In this document: in pieces, positions 46,931-57,730 of the stretch
Position numbering within the stretch: the first letter of the stretch is position 1
Layout of the letters: each line of letters opens with the position of its first letter
Origin: Cuscuta epithymum
Taxonomy: Eukaryota; Streptophyta; Magnoliopsida; Solanales; Convolvulaceae
Assembly: GCA_945859915.1 (NCBI GenBank)
Contig: CAMAPF010000265.1
Span: forward strand, 247,804-311,803
Length of the DNA: 64,000 nucleotides
Reading direction: 5' to 3'
Notes under the pieces: generated by a model
Told to the model about the DNA's origin: nothing
Databases searched by the model: none
What the model saw: the letters and a program-made list of their open reading frames with translations, nothing else
Program-made: the position numbers and the translations under genes

Positions 46931-47101
46931 TAGGGGTGGCCCGGTTCCGGTCTGACTGGCCCGGGAACAGGACCGCACCGCCACTGTGCAGGACTGGACC
47001 TACCCAGTGAACTGGTTCCGGGCCTAGGACCAGCCTGGGGTTTTTTGGGAGCGGTTCCGAGATTGGGGAAATAGAGCCCGACCCGGCCGGTACCGGTAGT
47101 A
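46931..47101. mobile_element. Short hAT MITE (171 bp), GC-rich
   Basis: It starts TAGGGGTGGCCCGG and ends CCGGTACCGGTAGTA. Identical 8-mers CCTAAAGT flank it (46923-46930 and 47102-47109). It interrupts the Helitron helicase frame just before the H-G-Q motif. Confidence 0.85.
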
Positions 47102-47109
47102 CCTAAAGT

Positions 47110-49053
47110 CAGGCTATAGCAAAGTCCAACATGTGATAAAATTTAGACTTCTGTAATGAGTTAATATTTTCATGTAGGATGAACTTATTCTAATTTCAAA
47201 AACTCCCACTGCATGAAAAAAAAAAACTCCCACCGTAATATTCCCAAACACCTCAAATAAGTTACATTCTTTCGCTACTTTAGTGAAACCCAAAATCATC
47301 AGTGTAATTTGCACTTTGTTTAATTACCTAAAAGATGATAAAATGCTCATTTTAGCCCACTATATGATGGAGATACTTCAAAATTTGTTGATATGCTTAT
47401 GAAATGATATCCTCTTATGTTTAAAAAAACACGGATAGGAGTCAGGAGAGTGTAACTTCAACCTCAAGTACTTATTATTTATATATCAATTCACCTTATA
47501 CATCAATTCACCTCATAAAAAACTTTCACCTCATTTAATTTCCCACCTTTAGCCACCTGCTATTGTTTATACCTAAATGTTTAAACAATATATTAAAAAC
47601 AACTTTTTTACTTCAACAAATCTAGTGATAGGAAAAACAAATACAAAAAACAATCTTATAATAGAGCAAAGCCATCATTCAAACAAATGCTAAGAAATCT
47701 TATAAACTGCGATATGACTATGTCTACATGTTTTACATACACATCGAAAAGATCTCTTCTACTTTAACAAAGGCGAGTGATAGCTGAAAATAAATTATAG
47801 AACCACCTTACCTCTATACCCCAAGATTTCAACAATTAGACAAACAAATACGGAGTACTAATTTTTCAATATGAAAACAACGGTGTGAAAGAAATTTGTT
47901 GAAGAAGCTGCTACTTCATTCTGGACCAACTCCATTGTGGCATCAAACTGGTCCACAACACTAATAAAATAGGTTACCAAGAGTATTCGTTCTGGATTGC
48001 ATATTTACTTGAATCAATCCAAACAAAATTTATCTGAAAAAACTTTAAAATAATTTTTTTTTTTGAGTAAAAATCAAAACCGGATGTGTGAAATAATATG
48101 TCCAAAACATAATATATTTGGAAAACCTCTAAGTTACACTTCACATCGTCAAACTTGTAATCTCGTTGAAACAATTAAAAGCATTAACTGAGCTCTTCAT
48201 GGACATTATTACAAATATATAGCTATCAAACATATCAGCATTGAGTTTGAAGATGAGATTAACCTATACCCAAAGATGATTTTTTAAACACCGAGTATAT
48301 ACTAAAAAAAACTAATGTATGTTATGCCCAGTACGAAGTATATTCTAGCCGTACCTTGACACCAAAATTGGGGGGAAAAACTTTCTCCTCCTCCTCCTCC
48401 TCCTCCTTCCTCCTTTCGCAAGCCGCAAAACCAGAGCCTATAGAGACGTAAAGGTTGCCAGTCCTCCACTCGCCTCGCAGGCTGCCTGGACTCATCTTTC
48501 CGGTTTCCCCTTCGCGGCTCCGCCACAATAAGTTTGGCGTCATCACTCCGCTGGCCACCGTCACTGAAAAGGAAAGCTCCAGGTCCGCCGTCCCCGTCCG
48601 CAAGATCGGAAAATTTGTTACAGAGGCACTTGGTCGGCTGGTCGCGAGCAGTCTCAATCGGGCACTGCTGTCACCACCGTCTATGGTCCTTCCTGATATC
48701 ACTACTGTGGCTGCTGCTAGCGATGAATCCCTTGATGCTCTGTCCCTCCCAGCCAAATCGATGACATCCTCTTAAGTTGTGGCTGTGTGGGTATACGCAA
48801 TATAGTTTTGATTTTTTCTGTATGGAAAACCAAGTGATCGGTCAACAGGGGTGACTCTCAGATAATGACAACTCTCGGACAAATTGTTGGTCATGGTAAT
48901 ACTCCGTACTAAATCATCTTGGGCATTGTTTCAGACCCCCAAATAGAAGACCCGAGCCGCTATTAACCCCAGCCTAATACATCACTTTTTGGCCCATTGT
49001 TGGGTAGGAAACTCACCAAAATTTCCACCTCTTTTTATATAGAGATAGATTAC
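47110..49053. other. Mostly unassigned; (CTC)n and a GC-rich island
   Basis: The first part may be decayed Helitron body, since it lies upstream of the helicase tail on the minus strand, but no motif is readable. Bases 48385-48410 are a CTC microsatellite, next to a GC-rich island (48420-48775) with overlapping frames on both strands (48322-48756 minus, 48455-48775 plus). Neither has a recognisable domain. A leader or promoter of a lost gene is possible. Confidence 0.4.
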
Positions 49054-49455
49054 TACGGCTGATAATCTCTGTCTTACGACAATTCCACAATAGTAGGAAA
49101 TTAAGGACACGGTTTGCTCCCTAAGCCAGAACAGCAGCCCGGGACTGGATGCATGGGCGGAGCTAGGGGTGGGCCAATCTAGGCCATGGCCCACCCCAAA
49201 TTTTAAAAATGGTTTAATTTTTAAGGTAAAAAATTTCGTGTAAATTTTTTTCAAAAAATATTCTTTGTCCCGGTCCAGTGCGGCCCAGTGCTCTGGCTCC
49301 GCCTCTGTCCGGATGGATTGAACAGTCTGTTTTATAGGTCCTGCTGGGACACCATAGCTGAGGACCTACATTCGGCAGTACGAGGAATTTTTTTTGGGCA
49401 TTAAGATGCCTCCGGCTCTTACGAGTTCCCTCATCACACTTATTCCAAAACCCTG
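49054..49455 (+). pseudogene. L1-type LINE reverse-transcriptase fragment
   Basis: Bases 49054-49151 read DNLCLTTIP, stops, EIKDTVCSLSQNSSPGLDG. After the MITE, 49308-49455 read PDGLNSLFYRSCWDTIAEDL, then with a shift in a T-run HSAVREFFLGIKMPPALTSS and LITLIPKP. This is the stretch of L1 RTs running from the conserved SAPGPDG motif to the TLIPK motif. Only about 100 residues remain. The two stops and the frameshift make it a dead relic. Confidence 0.8.
49152..49307. mobile_element. hAT MITE of the CAGGGGCGGAGCC family (156 bp)
   Basis: It matches 38590-38735 in reverse orientation. The ends are CATGGGCGGAGCTAGG and, inverted, CAGAGGCGGAGCCAG. The flanking 8-mers ACTGGATG and TCCGGATG agree at six of eight bases, as expected for an aged duplication. 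The insertion falls in the P-D-G motif of the LINE RT. Confidence 0.85.
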
Positions 49456-50093
49456 AAAGTGCATTTCAATATTGAAAGTGTGTACGTAAAATATATTGAA
49501 TTACACTTGCGGCTATTCCCAATTCCGCCCTATCAGCCTAACTAATGAAAAACGTGCATCTGAATATTGAAAGTGTGTAAAATATATCGTAGAGTGACTC
49601 TAATTAACCTTGAATAAACTCATGTGCATTCGTAACTTATGATTGTGCAATAATAATTAATAAAAATTAAATAATAAAAATTATTGTGCAAGAGATGATA
49701 TTTTAAAGGTTGCTAAAGAGTAAAGATGATGAGAAGTGCATTACATGAGACTAATGTGTACTAGTATATAAAAAGTGTGTTGCAAATGACACATAGGCCG
49801 GCATTATCAAGATAAAACAGAATGGTCTATCGTTACCATCAAAATACATATCCAATAATAGTAAATGGTAGTTACTATTCTAATAAGAGAGAAGATTATT
49901 CAATAATGATTGCTCTACAAACAAGGGATCATAATTTTAGTCATAACCGGTGAGAAGCAGTTTCCATAATAAACTATCTCTGGGTTATTACTATAATGCC
50001 CATAATCACAATCCGTATTTAAAGAATGGAAGTCTAATATCAATGGTCGATTAATTCTTATTTATTTTAAGAGTTGTTCTCATTTGATCCATA
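49456..50093. other. Unassigned, AT-rich
   Basis: No frame or element end recognised. A phrase around TTGAAAGTGTG recurs near 49470 and 49567. Confidence 0.45.
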
Positions 50094-50121
50094 CTAGTAT
50101 TCCACCCGTGCATTGCACGGG
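50094..50121 (-). mobile_element. Helitron 3' terminus
   Basis: The minus strand has a perfect hairpin CCCGTGC-AAT-GCACGGG (50105-50121), then TGGAATA and CTAG with T following at 50093. A helicase tail lies 240 bases upstream in the same orientation, which ties the end to a coding Helitron relic. Confidence 0.85.
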
Positions 50122-50363
50122 GTGTAAAATACAAATATTATAAATATTATTCCCTTCATCCGGCTAAGATTATATCTTTTTTTCAGTTCGTTCCACAAAG
50201 ACTTTTACATATCAAATCATCCATACTTTATTTTTACTTTATTAATTTAATATCAACCACATACGTTCACTTTTCTTAATAACCACATCACCTCCTCATA
50301 TCCCAATGTTAGTGGACAATGGTAGTAATATATAAACGTAATTTCAAATCATATTACTTTTTA

Positions 50364-50573
50364 TCACAAAAATGATAGAAATTGTAATTTAAGAATATTC
50401 AATATTAAATGTTTAATAAGCACACACATTACAATTGTTGAACACCTTCTCTTAGATGATGCATTTTCGATTTGTTTCATATTTACCTCATTGTCATGTA
50501 TCACAAACTTCAAGCGAGATGGATTTGTAACTCTCGAAACAATAACATACAAATCTCCATGCATACAAAACAT
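50364..50573 (-). pseudogene. Helitron helicase C-terminus (relic)
   Basis: The frame reads MFCMHGDLYVIVSRVTNPSR, then LKFVIHDNEVNMKQ. It matches the end of plant Helitron Rep-helicases (H-G-x-L-Y-V-x-x-S-R-V-T, then L-K-x-x-I-x-D). The bases just upstream are out of frame or stopped. The matching 3' terminus lies at 50094-50121. Confidence 0.7.
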
Positions 50574-51479
50574 GACGTCATAGGAAAAATAGAATTATTT
50601 CCAACAATTGTCCTTGAATCTTAATCATTAATTATCATCATGTAGCTAACCATCAAGAGGAATTATATATGCATAAATGTGAAGGGAGTCTCATACCCAT
50701 TGGTCTGAAATTCTAGAGCAACTGAGCAACTGACAAGAAAGCGAAGTACATCCTATATGTACGGTGGTTCTCAATTGTGATCGATCACTTCATGAAAGAA
50801 GACTCCAATATTCCAACAAGGTCACCAACAGAGCTTCAAGAGATCCCGAAGCTGTTGTACTTAAAGAAGTTAGAGAACGATGAAGCTATGCAACCAATAG
50901 TGTTTTAAGTTTATGTAGTGGCTATTAGTTTTTCATTTAAATAGTGTTTGATAAGTTTATTCTGATATACTTTTTTATTGCCAAAATATTTTATGAACTT
51001 TTTACAAGTGCCTAGAACCTTTCTTACGCTATTAGGTTCACACACAATGGAGCTGGGCCTCATATGATTAGAGGTTGATCCAAAAGGGACAAAAATGAAT
51101 ATGACAATAACTTGTTCTAAAAAAAAAGATAGGGGCCAATTGAAGAATTGCGCTTCCATTCTTCTTAATTATGTACTACGTAGTATAACTAAGATGCTAC
51201 TGTGAAGAAGGCCCCCTGTCTGGATTCTTTGTCTGAAGTTGGGTCGACACCCCAGAGGAAAGGTCACGTTGAATCTGGAATTGTGGGGTCGAGCATACCA
51301 TGTGAAAGTGGTGGAGGAAAATGGATATTCTTTATTCTTAAAAGCAAAACCGTATTGTCAAGCACCTAGTGGTTTGATGGTATCACTGTGGCACTCCAAA
51401 AGAAGAGACCATAGATTTGAATCACATCTCAGTTCAAGCGTGTTGGCCTTAACATTGAACAAATACTATAATAGGTTAG
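50574..51479. other. Unassigned, with a possible short exon
   Basis: On the plus strand 50754-50908 reads VRWFSIVIDHFMKEDSNIPT and ends EAMQPIVF before TAA; I do not recognise it. The frame at 51239-51547 (MGRHPRGKVTLNLELWGRAY) partly overlaps the copia integrase on the other strand and shows no known domain. Confidence 0.35.
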
Positions 51480-53810
51480 AAAGCTTTGCACAAAAAACCA
51501 TATTTTCTAAAAATAAAAACATTTTTCAGTGTGGAGGGCCCAGATGAAGCTAACATAGCTCTCACCCTCTCTAATAAAATTCTAACCATCCTCTCAGCAA
51601 CCCCATCCGGTTGGGGTGTGGAGGGAATATATTTATGCATAGAAATACCCCAAGTATCACATAAATCACCAAGCTGATCATCACAGAAATCAAAACTGAC
51701 AGTGGTCCTTAAAAAAATTATTTTCTTACCGGTTTGTTTTTCAACAAGGGTTTTCCAGTTTTTAAACTTATCAAAAACTTCAGATTTATTCTCAATCAAC
51801 AAAACCCACACTTTCTTTGAAAAATCATCAATCAACGCTAGAAAATAATTTTTCCCACCATGAGTGGAAACACTATAAGGACCACACAAATCAGCATGAA
51901 TACAATCAATCACATCAGTACACTTAGGGAGATCAGGAAAACCAACTCTAGACTGTTTTCCTAGCACACAGGGTTGCACACAATTCACAAAATCAAGTAC
52001 GGGTTCAGCATGACAAACATACAAGTTGTTTTTCATCTCAGCTTTAAAAACAACTAAACAACCCTTAACAACTTTCATGATTCCCTTTCCCCATTTTCTC
52101 TTCAAGCCCTCATTTTCAAGGGAAGCACAAGATAGCAAATTACAGCACAGCTCAGAAACATGCCTAACATTCTTCAAAGCAAGCACATAACCACAAGAGA
52201 ACCTAAGGCATACATCTCCTAATCCTAGCACATTGCATTTCTTCTCATTTGCTAAAGACACAAAGCTATGCCCAATCTCTCTATAGTTTGAAAACACATT
52301 TTTCAAAGGGGACATATGAAAAGTACAACAAGAATCTACCACCCAATTTGATTTACCCAAAGAATCAGATATCACAGAACTCAAGTAGTCAAAATCACAA
52401 AGATTACTAATCATAAAAACATCACCTAAATCATCTTCACACGCAGTCAAATTAGCATGCTCACTATGCTCATTTTTCCTAGATTTAGGACAGTCTCTTA
52501 TGAAATGACCATGTTCATGACAATACTAGCAACGCCTCGAATTAGACCTAGACTTAGATCTATGTCGTCTACTATTATTCAATCTCCTAAAACCGCTAGG
52601 CGCTAGTCGGGCGTCAGTCCAGCGCCTAGCGCCTAGGCGGCTAGGCAGGCGCCTAGTCGGGGACTAGTCGGAGATACAAAAATTGCATATTTATCTATAT
52701 TTTTGCATAAATATGATAAGTAATATTGTACCTTTGTGTGTATAATACACACACACATTAACAAACATGAATGATAGAATTATCACATTTAATCATAAGT
52801 AGTACTCCGTATATGATAACTAATCACTTAACTTCAATATGTTATAAATATAAACAATGATAAAATTTAGGTATATATACAAACATATATAGTATTATCT
52901 TAATGTATAACTTCATTTCTTTATATTCATGGCTAAAGTTAAAGTACGTATATCGTTAGAAAAATAAAATTAAAAAGTCAAGTAATGTTTGGCAAATCTA
53001 GACGGCCTAGGCGGCCGAATAGGCGCTCTAGGCGGGCAACTAGGCGCCATAGGTGGCCGACTAATTCACATAGACGGCAAACCAATTAGTCGGAGCGCCT
53101 AGACAAAAATCGGGGCGCCCGACCACCGCCTAGCGCCTAGGCGGGGACTAGGCGGACGCCTAGAACGATTTTTAGAATAGAGCTATTATTTTCTCTACCC
53201 CTCACATGCATAACCTCCTCGGATTTTCTATCCTCACCCATCTATTTTAAATCTAATTCCTTACTCTTAAGACCATTTACCACAATGTCAACAGTCACAT
53301 TATCTCTACTATACTTAATAGCAGATTTCACATCACCAAAGGAATCGGGAATAGCATTTAAAAGAGCAATAGGGGAATAATCATCTATATGCTTATCACC
53401 ACACAACTTAATATCCGAAATAAGTTTGGTAAAAACATCTAGATTTTCTTCAATATCCTTAGACATATCTAGTCTAAATTTGAAGAACTTTTCAAGTAAA
53501 AACATCCGGTTAGGCAAAAAGGTTACGTTATAAAGCTCTCTTCAAGTTTATTCCATAAAGATTTGGCTAATTCTAAAATTCCTACTTTTCTGAGCACACA
53601 ATCAGTTAAGTTCAAGTAAATTGTAGAATAAGCATTTTCATTCATTTCTTCTTTTTTCTCTTCCATATCGGAAGCCAAATAGGTCTCACTAATGGCCCTA
53701 TGTGATTTTTGTTGAATTAATATGTACTTTATTTTCTGTTTCCATATGCTAAAATCAGTTTTTCCATTAAATGGAGTCATTCCATACTGATTAAAAGCAG
53801 GCATTTTCAC
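51480..53810 (-). pseudogene. Second copia element: gag, protease, truncated integrase
   Basis: Gag starts MKMPAFNQYGMTPFNGKTDF at 53810 and continues, after a shift near 53523, with MPNRMFLLEKFFKFRLDMSK. A zinc knuckle (YCHEHGHFIRDC, about 52490-52530) is preceded by a TAG in the motif. The protease reads WVVDSCCTFHM where D-S-G is expected. Integrase keeps HADLCGPY and IDDFSKKVWV and GVAERMVR, but the usual R-T-D-N-G region reads LRTTVSFDFC, so the second catalytic Asp is gone. The reading is lost after RAMLASSG near 51540. RT and RNase H are missing. A hAT MITE sits in gag (52580-53182). Confidence 0.85.
52580..53182. mobile_element. GC-rich hAT MITE (603 bp) inside copia gag
   Basis: Identical 8-mers CTATTATT flank it (52572-52579 and 53183-53190). 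The ends CAATCTCCTAAAACCGCTAG and, inverted, CTCTATTCTAAAAATCG are roughly matched. Inside both ends are GCGCCTAGGCG-type repeats in both orientations (52592-52675 and 52999-53165) around an AT-rich centre. Reading gag across the site without the insert and one 8-mer keeps the same frame into the zinc knuckle, which supports these borders. Confidence 0.85.
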
Positions 53811-54718
53811 ACAGAAAAAACTAAATAAGAAAATATAAAATGCAACTTTATCTAGAAAAACAACTTAATATTTATAGGAATAAACAGTAGCTCAAATAAA
53901 TACAATCTAGCAAATATTAAATCAACAACAAATTCTAACAATTTAAAATAATTGAAAAGCATAAACTGAAATTTCGGATAAAGAAGACTTACAACAACCA
54001 AACACTAGGAGAGTGTTTGGACCTTACCCACCTAATTTAAAAATTAGGATTTTTCTAGAAATGTTGATTGACTGTTGACTGATTTTGACCAAGTCATAGG
54101 CATCCAACTATACTTCAGGTGTGACCAGCTCACCCGCCCAAGGAGTACAAGCCTGCAACAGGCTTCAGCATCCAGCAACTAGGGTTCCAAACTCAGCCCA
54201 ACAGTGAGCAGCCCGAAACCCAGCAACAAAGCAGTCCAATATTGCTTACGTCCAGGCTCCAGCTCAATTCCAGCTTTTTCCAGGCATGTCAGACCGTGAT
54301 TAGTAGCCTAGAGTCCAGTGAAGCAGACTTGAAATCCAGTTTCGGCCACCAGGCTTCAGGGTCCACGCCTCCAGCGATCCCTAGCAGCAAGTCGAGCTAC
54401 TAACCGGCGACATCCTCAGGCGGTGATGAGCAGCGACCTTGATGGCGGACGGCGACTTCCAAGCGACGAGAGAACATCGAATTGGATGGCCAGGCGAAGA
54501 CCAGGACCTCCGGTTTCAGCAACAACCTCCAGTGGCTTCAATCTCTGTCAGAGATGATGAACCAGCGACGACAAATGGCGGTTCAGGCAGCGAAAGGTTC
54601 CGGCAGAGTACATCGGCGAGGCATCCACTAGCTTCAACCGGCGGTGGGCGGCGTCGGGCGTCGGCGAGCGGCGGCGGAGGGCAAAATCCAGCAAAATCGA
54701 CGACGAAGACAGACCCTG
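53811..54718 (-). other. Leader of the second copia element
   Basis: The stretch lies between the gag start and the primer-binding site. It is GC-richer than its surroundings near 54420-54720, so several chance frames appear on both strands. I see no motif in them. Confidence 0.5.
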
Positions 54719-54719
54719 T

Positions 54720-54730
54720 CTCTGATACCA
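54720..54730 (-). other. Primer-binding site (initiator tRNA-Met)
   Basis: The minus strand reads TGGTATCAGAG, eleven bases matching the initiator tRNA-Met complement, one base from the LTR edge. Confidence 0.8.
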
Positions 54731-54731
54731 C

Positions 54732-55144
54732 TGTTGAGGATCGATTCCGTCGACGTATTCCGGCTCAGACAGTCCGGAGCTCGGTTTTCCGGTTGTCTCT
54801 TGTGCACACCTAGGCTAAGGGAGCAACACACATTTCTAGCCTCGCCAATACTCACCCTCCTAACCTCACCAAGAAGAAGGAAAGCTGCCTCACTATGAGC
54901 AGTCTCTCTAGCAGGAAGAAAAGGTTCAACTAATGAAACTCTATGGTGTCTTTCACTCGCAGAACAAAGGGTGCAGGGGTGTGCTTATAACAGAGAAGAA
55001 TTTTGGCCTTATTAGCAGGGACACATAATTCACTGCACACACAACTCACCACTAGCTCAATAATGAGCTGAATTCAAATTCTAACGGGAGAGGCAAATAT
55101 TGATAGGTCAGATAAAAGGGTACAGTGTAGTGAGCTGCTAGACA
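54732..55144 (-). mobile_element. Copia 5' LTR (413 bp)
   Basis: The LTR runs from TGTTGAGG to CTAGACA on the plus strand, with TG...CA ends, next to a primer-binding site. It is nearly identical to 2688-3104, so the two copies are of similar age. The 3' LTR is not in the window. Confidence 0.85.
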
Positions 55145-55729
55145 GTGTGTTAACCATTATTAATATAAAAAAAACATTTGGGCCAACAATATATTACTCG
55201 TAACAGTGATCGGCACACACTGTGTGCACGATGGGCTGATCATACGGTATTATTTGCGTACTCTGGTAGTTTCAGACACATTGGAGCTGGACTATATTGA
55301 TCTTTTACCTACGCTATACTTTATATATAAAAAATATAAACTGTTGTGCTAATGGCCTGCCATCTATTTCCTAAATTGTAAAACCCCTAAACTGTGATAA
55401 GAACTTGGAGTTAAATTTACTTCATTCCATTTCCTCAACCAAGTCAAGTTTTAACTTCTTTTAATATAAATTGTATGCGCAGATCATTTGCATTACCCTA
55501 TATATGTATGCGTGTATGTATTTCTGTGTGTGTTCAAGTTTATGTTAAAATTTCTATTATGATTGGAATAACAAAACATAGAACTCATGTATAAACCAAA
55601 GCACAAAATACGTTGTTTTTCGTGTAGTGTTGGTGAACTCTCTATCAAATTTTTATTTTCTATGAAGCTGAAATTAAATTCCTTCATTTAGTTAGCATAA
55701 ATAAAAGAATGAGTTAAGGATAGAAGGCT
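55145..55729. other. Unassigned, AT-rich
   Basis: No frame or element end recognised. Confidence 0.45.
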
Positions 55730-56340
55730 TCAAATAAATTCATTGATTAGAGAATGCACCTGTACCCAGAAACTTGCTTCAAATAAATTCATTGATTCAG
55801 GTATATCATCCGGTTGGATAGCTTTTAGCAGTATTAAATCACGCTCAAATAGCCAAGGACCATCCTCAATCACACGATTCATATCCAAAACGTGATTAAA
55901 GTTTAGCAAGTACATTTGTTCGCCGATTTCTTTGATAGTCATACCTTTACCTGGCTTCCAAAGGGAAGACATCAATTCTTGAAACCCGGGTAGTTTAATC
56001 TTTCGGTCTGTGATGACCACCGCGACCACCGGATGCGCCACCAGTTCACTCTCCATCACGGCTTCCTCATCAGGTTCCTTGTCAAAGTTCAACTCGCTGC
56101 CCTACTCTGCCATCGACATTCTTTTGTATGATGCCCTCCTTGCACCGGAACCTTCGGCCAGCGATCTCCCTGTTCCGATGCAATTCCTCGGTCCTATCGA
56201 AACCTTACTTCCCCGCCGCCTGCCTTGACCTTCCTCTCCTACAAACCCGATCACCGGCCGAAGGCCGAAATCGAAAAACTAACCTAGCGGCTGAGCCCTA
56301 GGAGGACCGAAGTTTTAGAGAGAAGTTCTCAGCTCTGGAA
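55730..56340 (-). pseudogene. LINE 5' end with ORF1 (DUF4283) fragment
   Basis: From about 56340 leftward there is a leader with a TCTCTCTAAAACTTCGG-type start, then MSMAE, a TAG, and GSELNFDKEPDEE near 56090-56120. The long frame then gives KLPGFQELMSSLWKPGKGMT, IKEIGEQMYLLNFNHVLDMN and EDGPWLFERDLILLKAIQ, a DUF4283 domain as found at the start of plant L1 ORF1 or gag-like proteins. FWVQVHSL follows. A duplication of about 50 bases (TTCAAATAAATTCATTGATT twice, near 55730 and 55780) ends the frame. The remaining LINE is missing. Confidence 0.8.
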
Positions 56341-56437
56341 TCTAACTTTTTTACTATCAATTTTTATTATTAATCACTTTTTCCTTACATCTCCAAAATG
56401 CTTTTTTTTAAGCAGAAGCAGTTGCAAACCGTCCCTA
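56341..56437. mobile_element. Half of a Harbinger MITE
   Basis: The stretch ends AAGCAGAAGCAGTTGCAAAC followed by CGTCCCTA, matching the right end of the MITE at 41395-41677. The left half is missing, and the LINE 5' end starts where it breaks off. Confidence 0.6.
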
Positions 56438-56672
56438 CGCCCTATTTTAGACCATTATCAACTTCAATATATTACCAGCCTATCACCTTTATCTCTGTAT
56501 CATGCACGTCACTCGAGAATATAATAAATGCTCCTGTAAAGAAAACTGAGCCATTTGCCAGGCTAAAATTGACCTCCGCCGAATGCCTATTTCTACACTT
56601 GCTTTATTGGACCCAATTCACCAAATGTTTAGGCGGGAAGTTTGCCTATTTTCTCACGGTGGTTTGTATATA

Positions 56673-56932
56673 CTACCTCCGTAACATTGGGATGTTTCCA
56701 TTTGAAAAGTAGGTAGATTAAGAATAGTGAAAGGAGATATGTATTATTAGGGGTATGATGGGAAGATAGTGAAATAATGTGATGGAATGAAGGATAAATC
56801 CAAAAAAAGTAGGTGTAATAGTGTATTATTTTTAAAATTATTGAGGGTATGATGGGAAGATTTAGAAATGAGAAGATATTAGTGTTACGTCCAAAAAAGG
56901 AAAGTGGGAAGATATTTACGTTACGGAGGTAG
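56673..56932. mobile_element. Stowaway MITE (260 bp)
   Basis: The ends CTACCTCCGTAACATT and, inverted, CTACCTCCGTAACGT have TA on both sides, the Tc1/mariner duplication. The interior repeats GGGTATGATGGGAAGAT twice (about 56749 and 56843). Confidence 0.9.
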
Positions 56933-57041
56933 TAGTATGGTATGATTCTACTGCAAAAAATTAAATTACAAATGGGAACCATATAGAGAACAATTGTTAT
57001 GGGTACAATATCTGGGAAAAGAATATACCTCTGGTTGTGCC

Positions 57042-57689
57042 CTATGTTGCACCGATACTTCACCTCGATGTCGTATCTGCGTATCCGATACGTATCCGTA
57101 TCCGATACTCACCGATACGCGTCCTGTACGTATTGGGTCCGTATCCGTAATTTAATAAAAATATCGGGCTTAATTTTAAAAATACCGATACTTCCAATAC
57201 CCGTATCCGTGAACCGATACGCATATCTGACCCTATAACCCCTCATTTGATACACGACATGACGAAAATTGAGTAGCCGCCCAAGTGACCACAACATGTG
57301 GAACATTGATAAAGATGGTTTCGGGAGTATGAAAAATAATGGAATACTATAATTTGTCATTTCATTGCTTGATGAGCTTTAATTGAAACAAGACATTGAT
57401 GTAAATGCAAATAGAGAACAAAAAAATGTTATTTGAATTTAAATCAAAATATTAGTACTTTTGTTTTTAGCTTTTTAAACTAATCTTTGAAATTTTATTA
57501 TAATAGTTATTTTTTTGTACTATTATTATTTTATTTATGAACCCCTGAATTATATATATTTGCAAATTATATCCTATATTTTTATTATTTATAAATATAC
57601 CCCGTACTTCTATCCTATGATTTTTTAAATTGCCGTATCACTATACCCGTATTCGCGTATCCGCGTATCGGTGTATCCGTGCAACATAG
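57042..57689. mobile_element. hAT element of the CTATG family (648 bp)
   Basis: The ends CTATGTTGCACCGATAC and, inverted, CTATGTTGCACGGATAC have one mismatch. Identical 8-mers GTTGTGCC flank it (57034-57041 and 57690-57697). Subterminal ATACGG/CCGTAT strings are dense. No transposase. Confidence 0.92.
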
Positions 57690-57730
57690 GTTGTGCCCAA
57701 TATAAGCTGCGTTGGTGTTTGGGTAATAAG

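Noticed and set aside
48322..48775. Overlapping frames of 144 (minus) and 106 (plus) codons
   Set aside because: They lie in a GC-rich island next to a CTC repeat, lack any known domain, and neither is favoured over the other.
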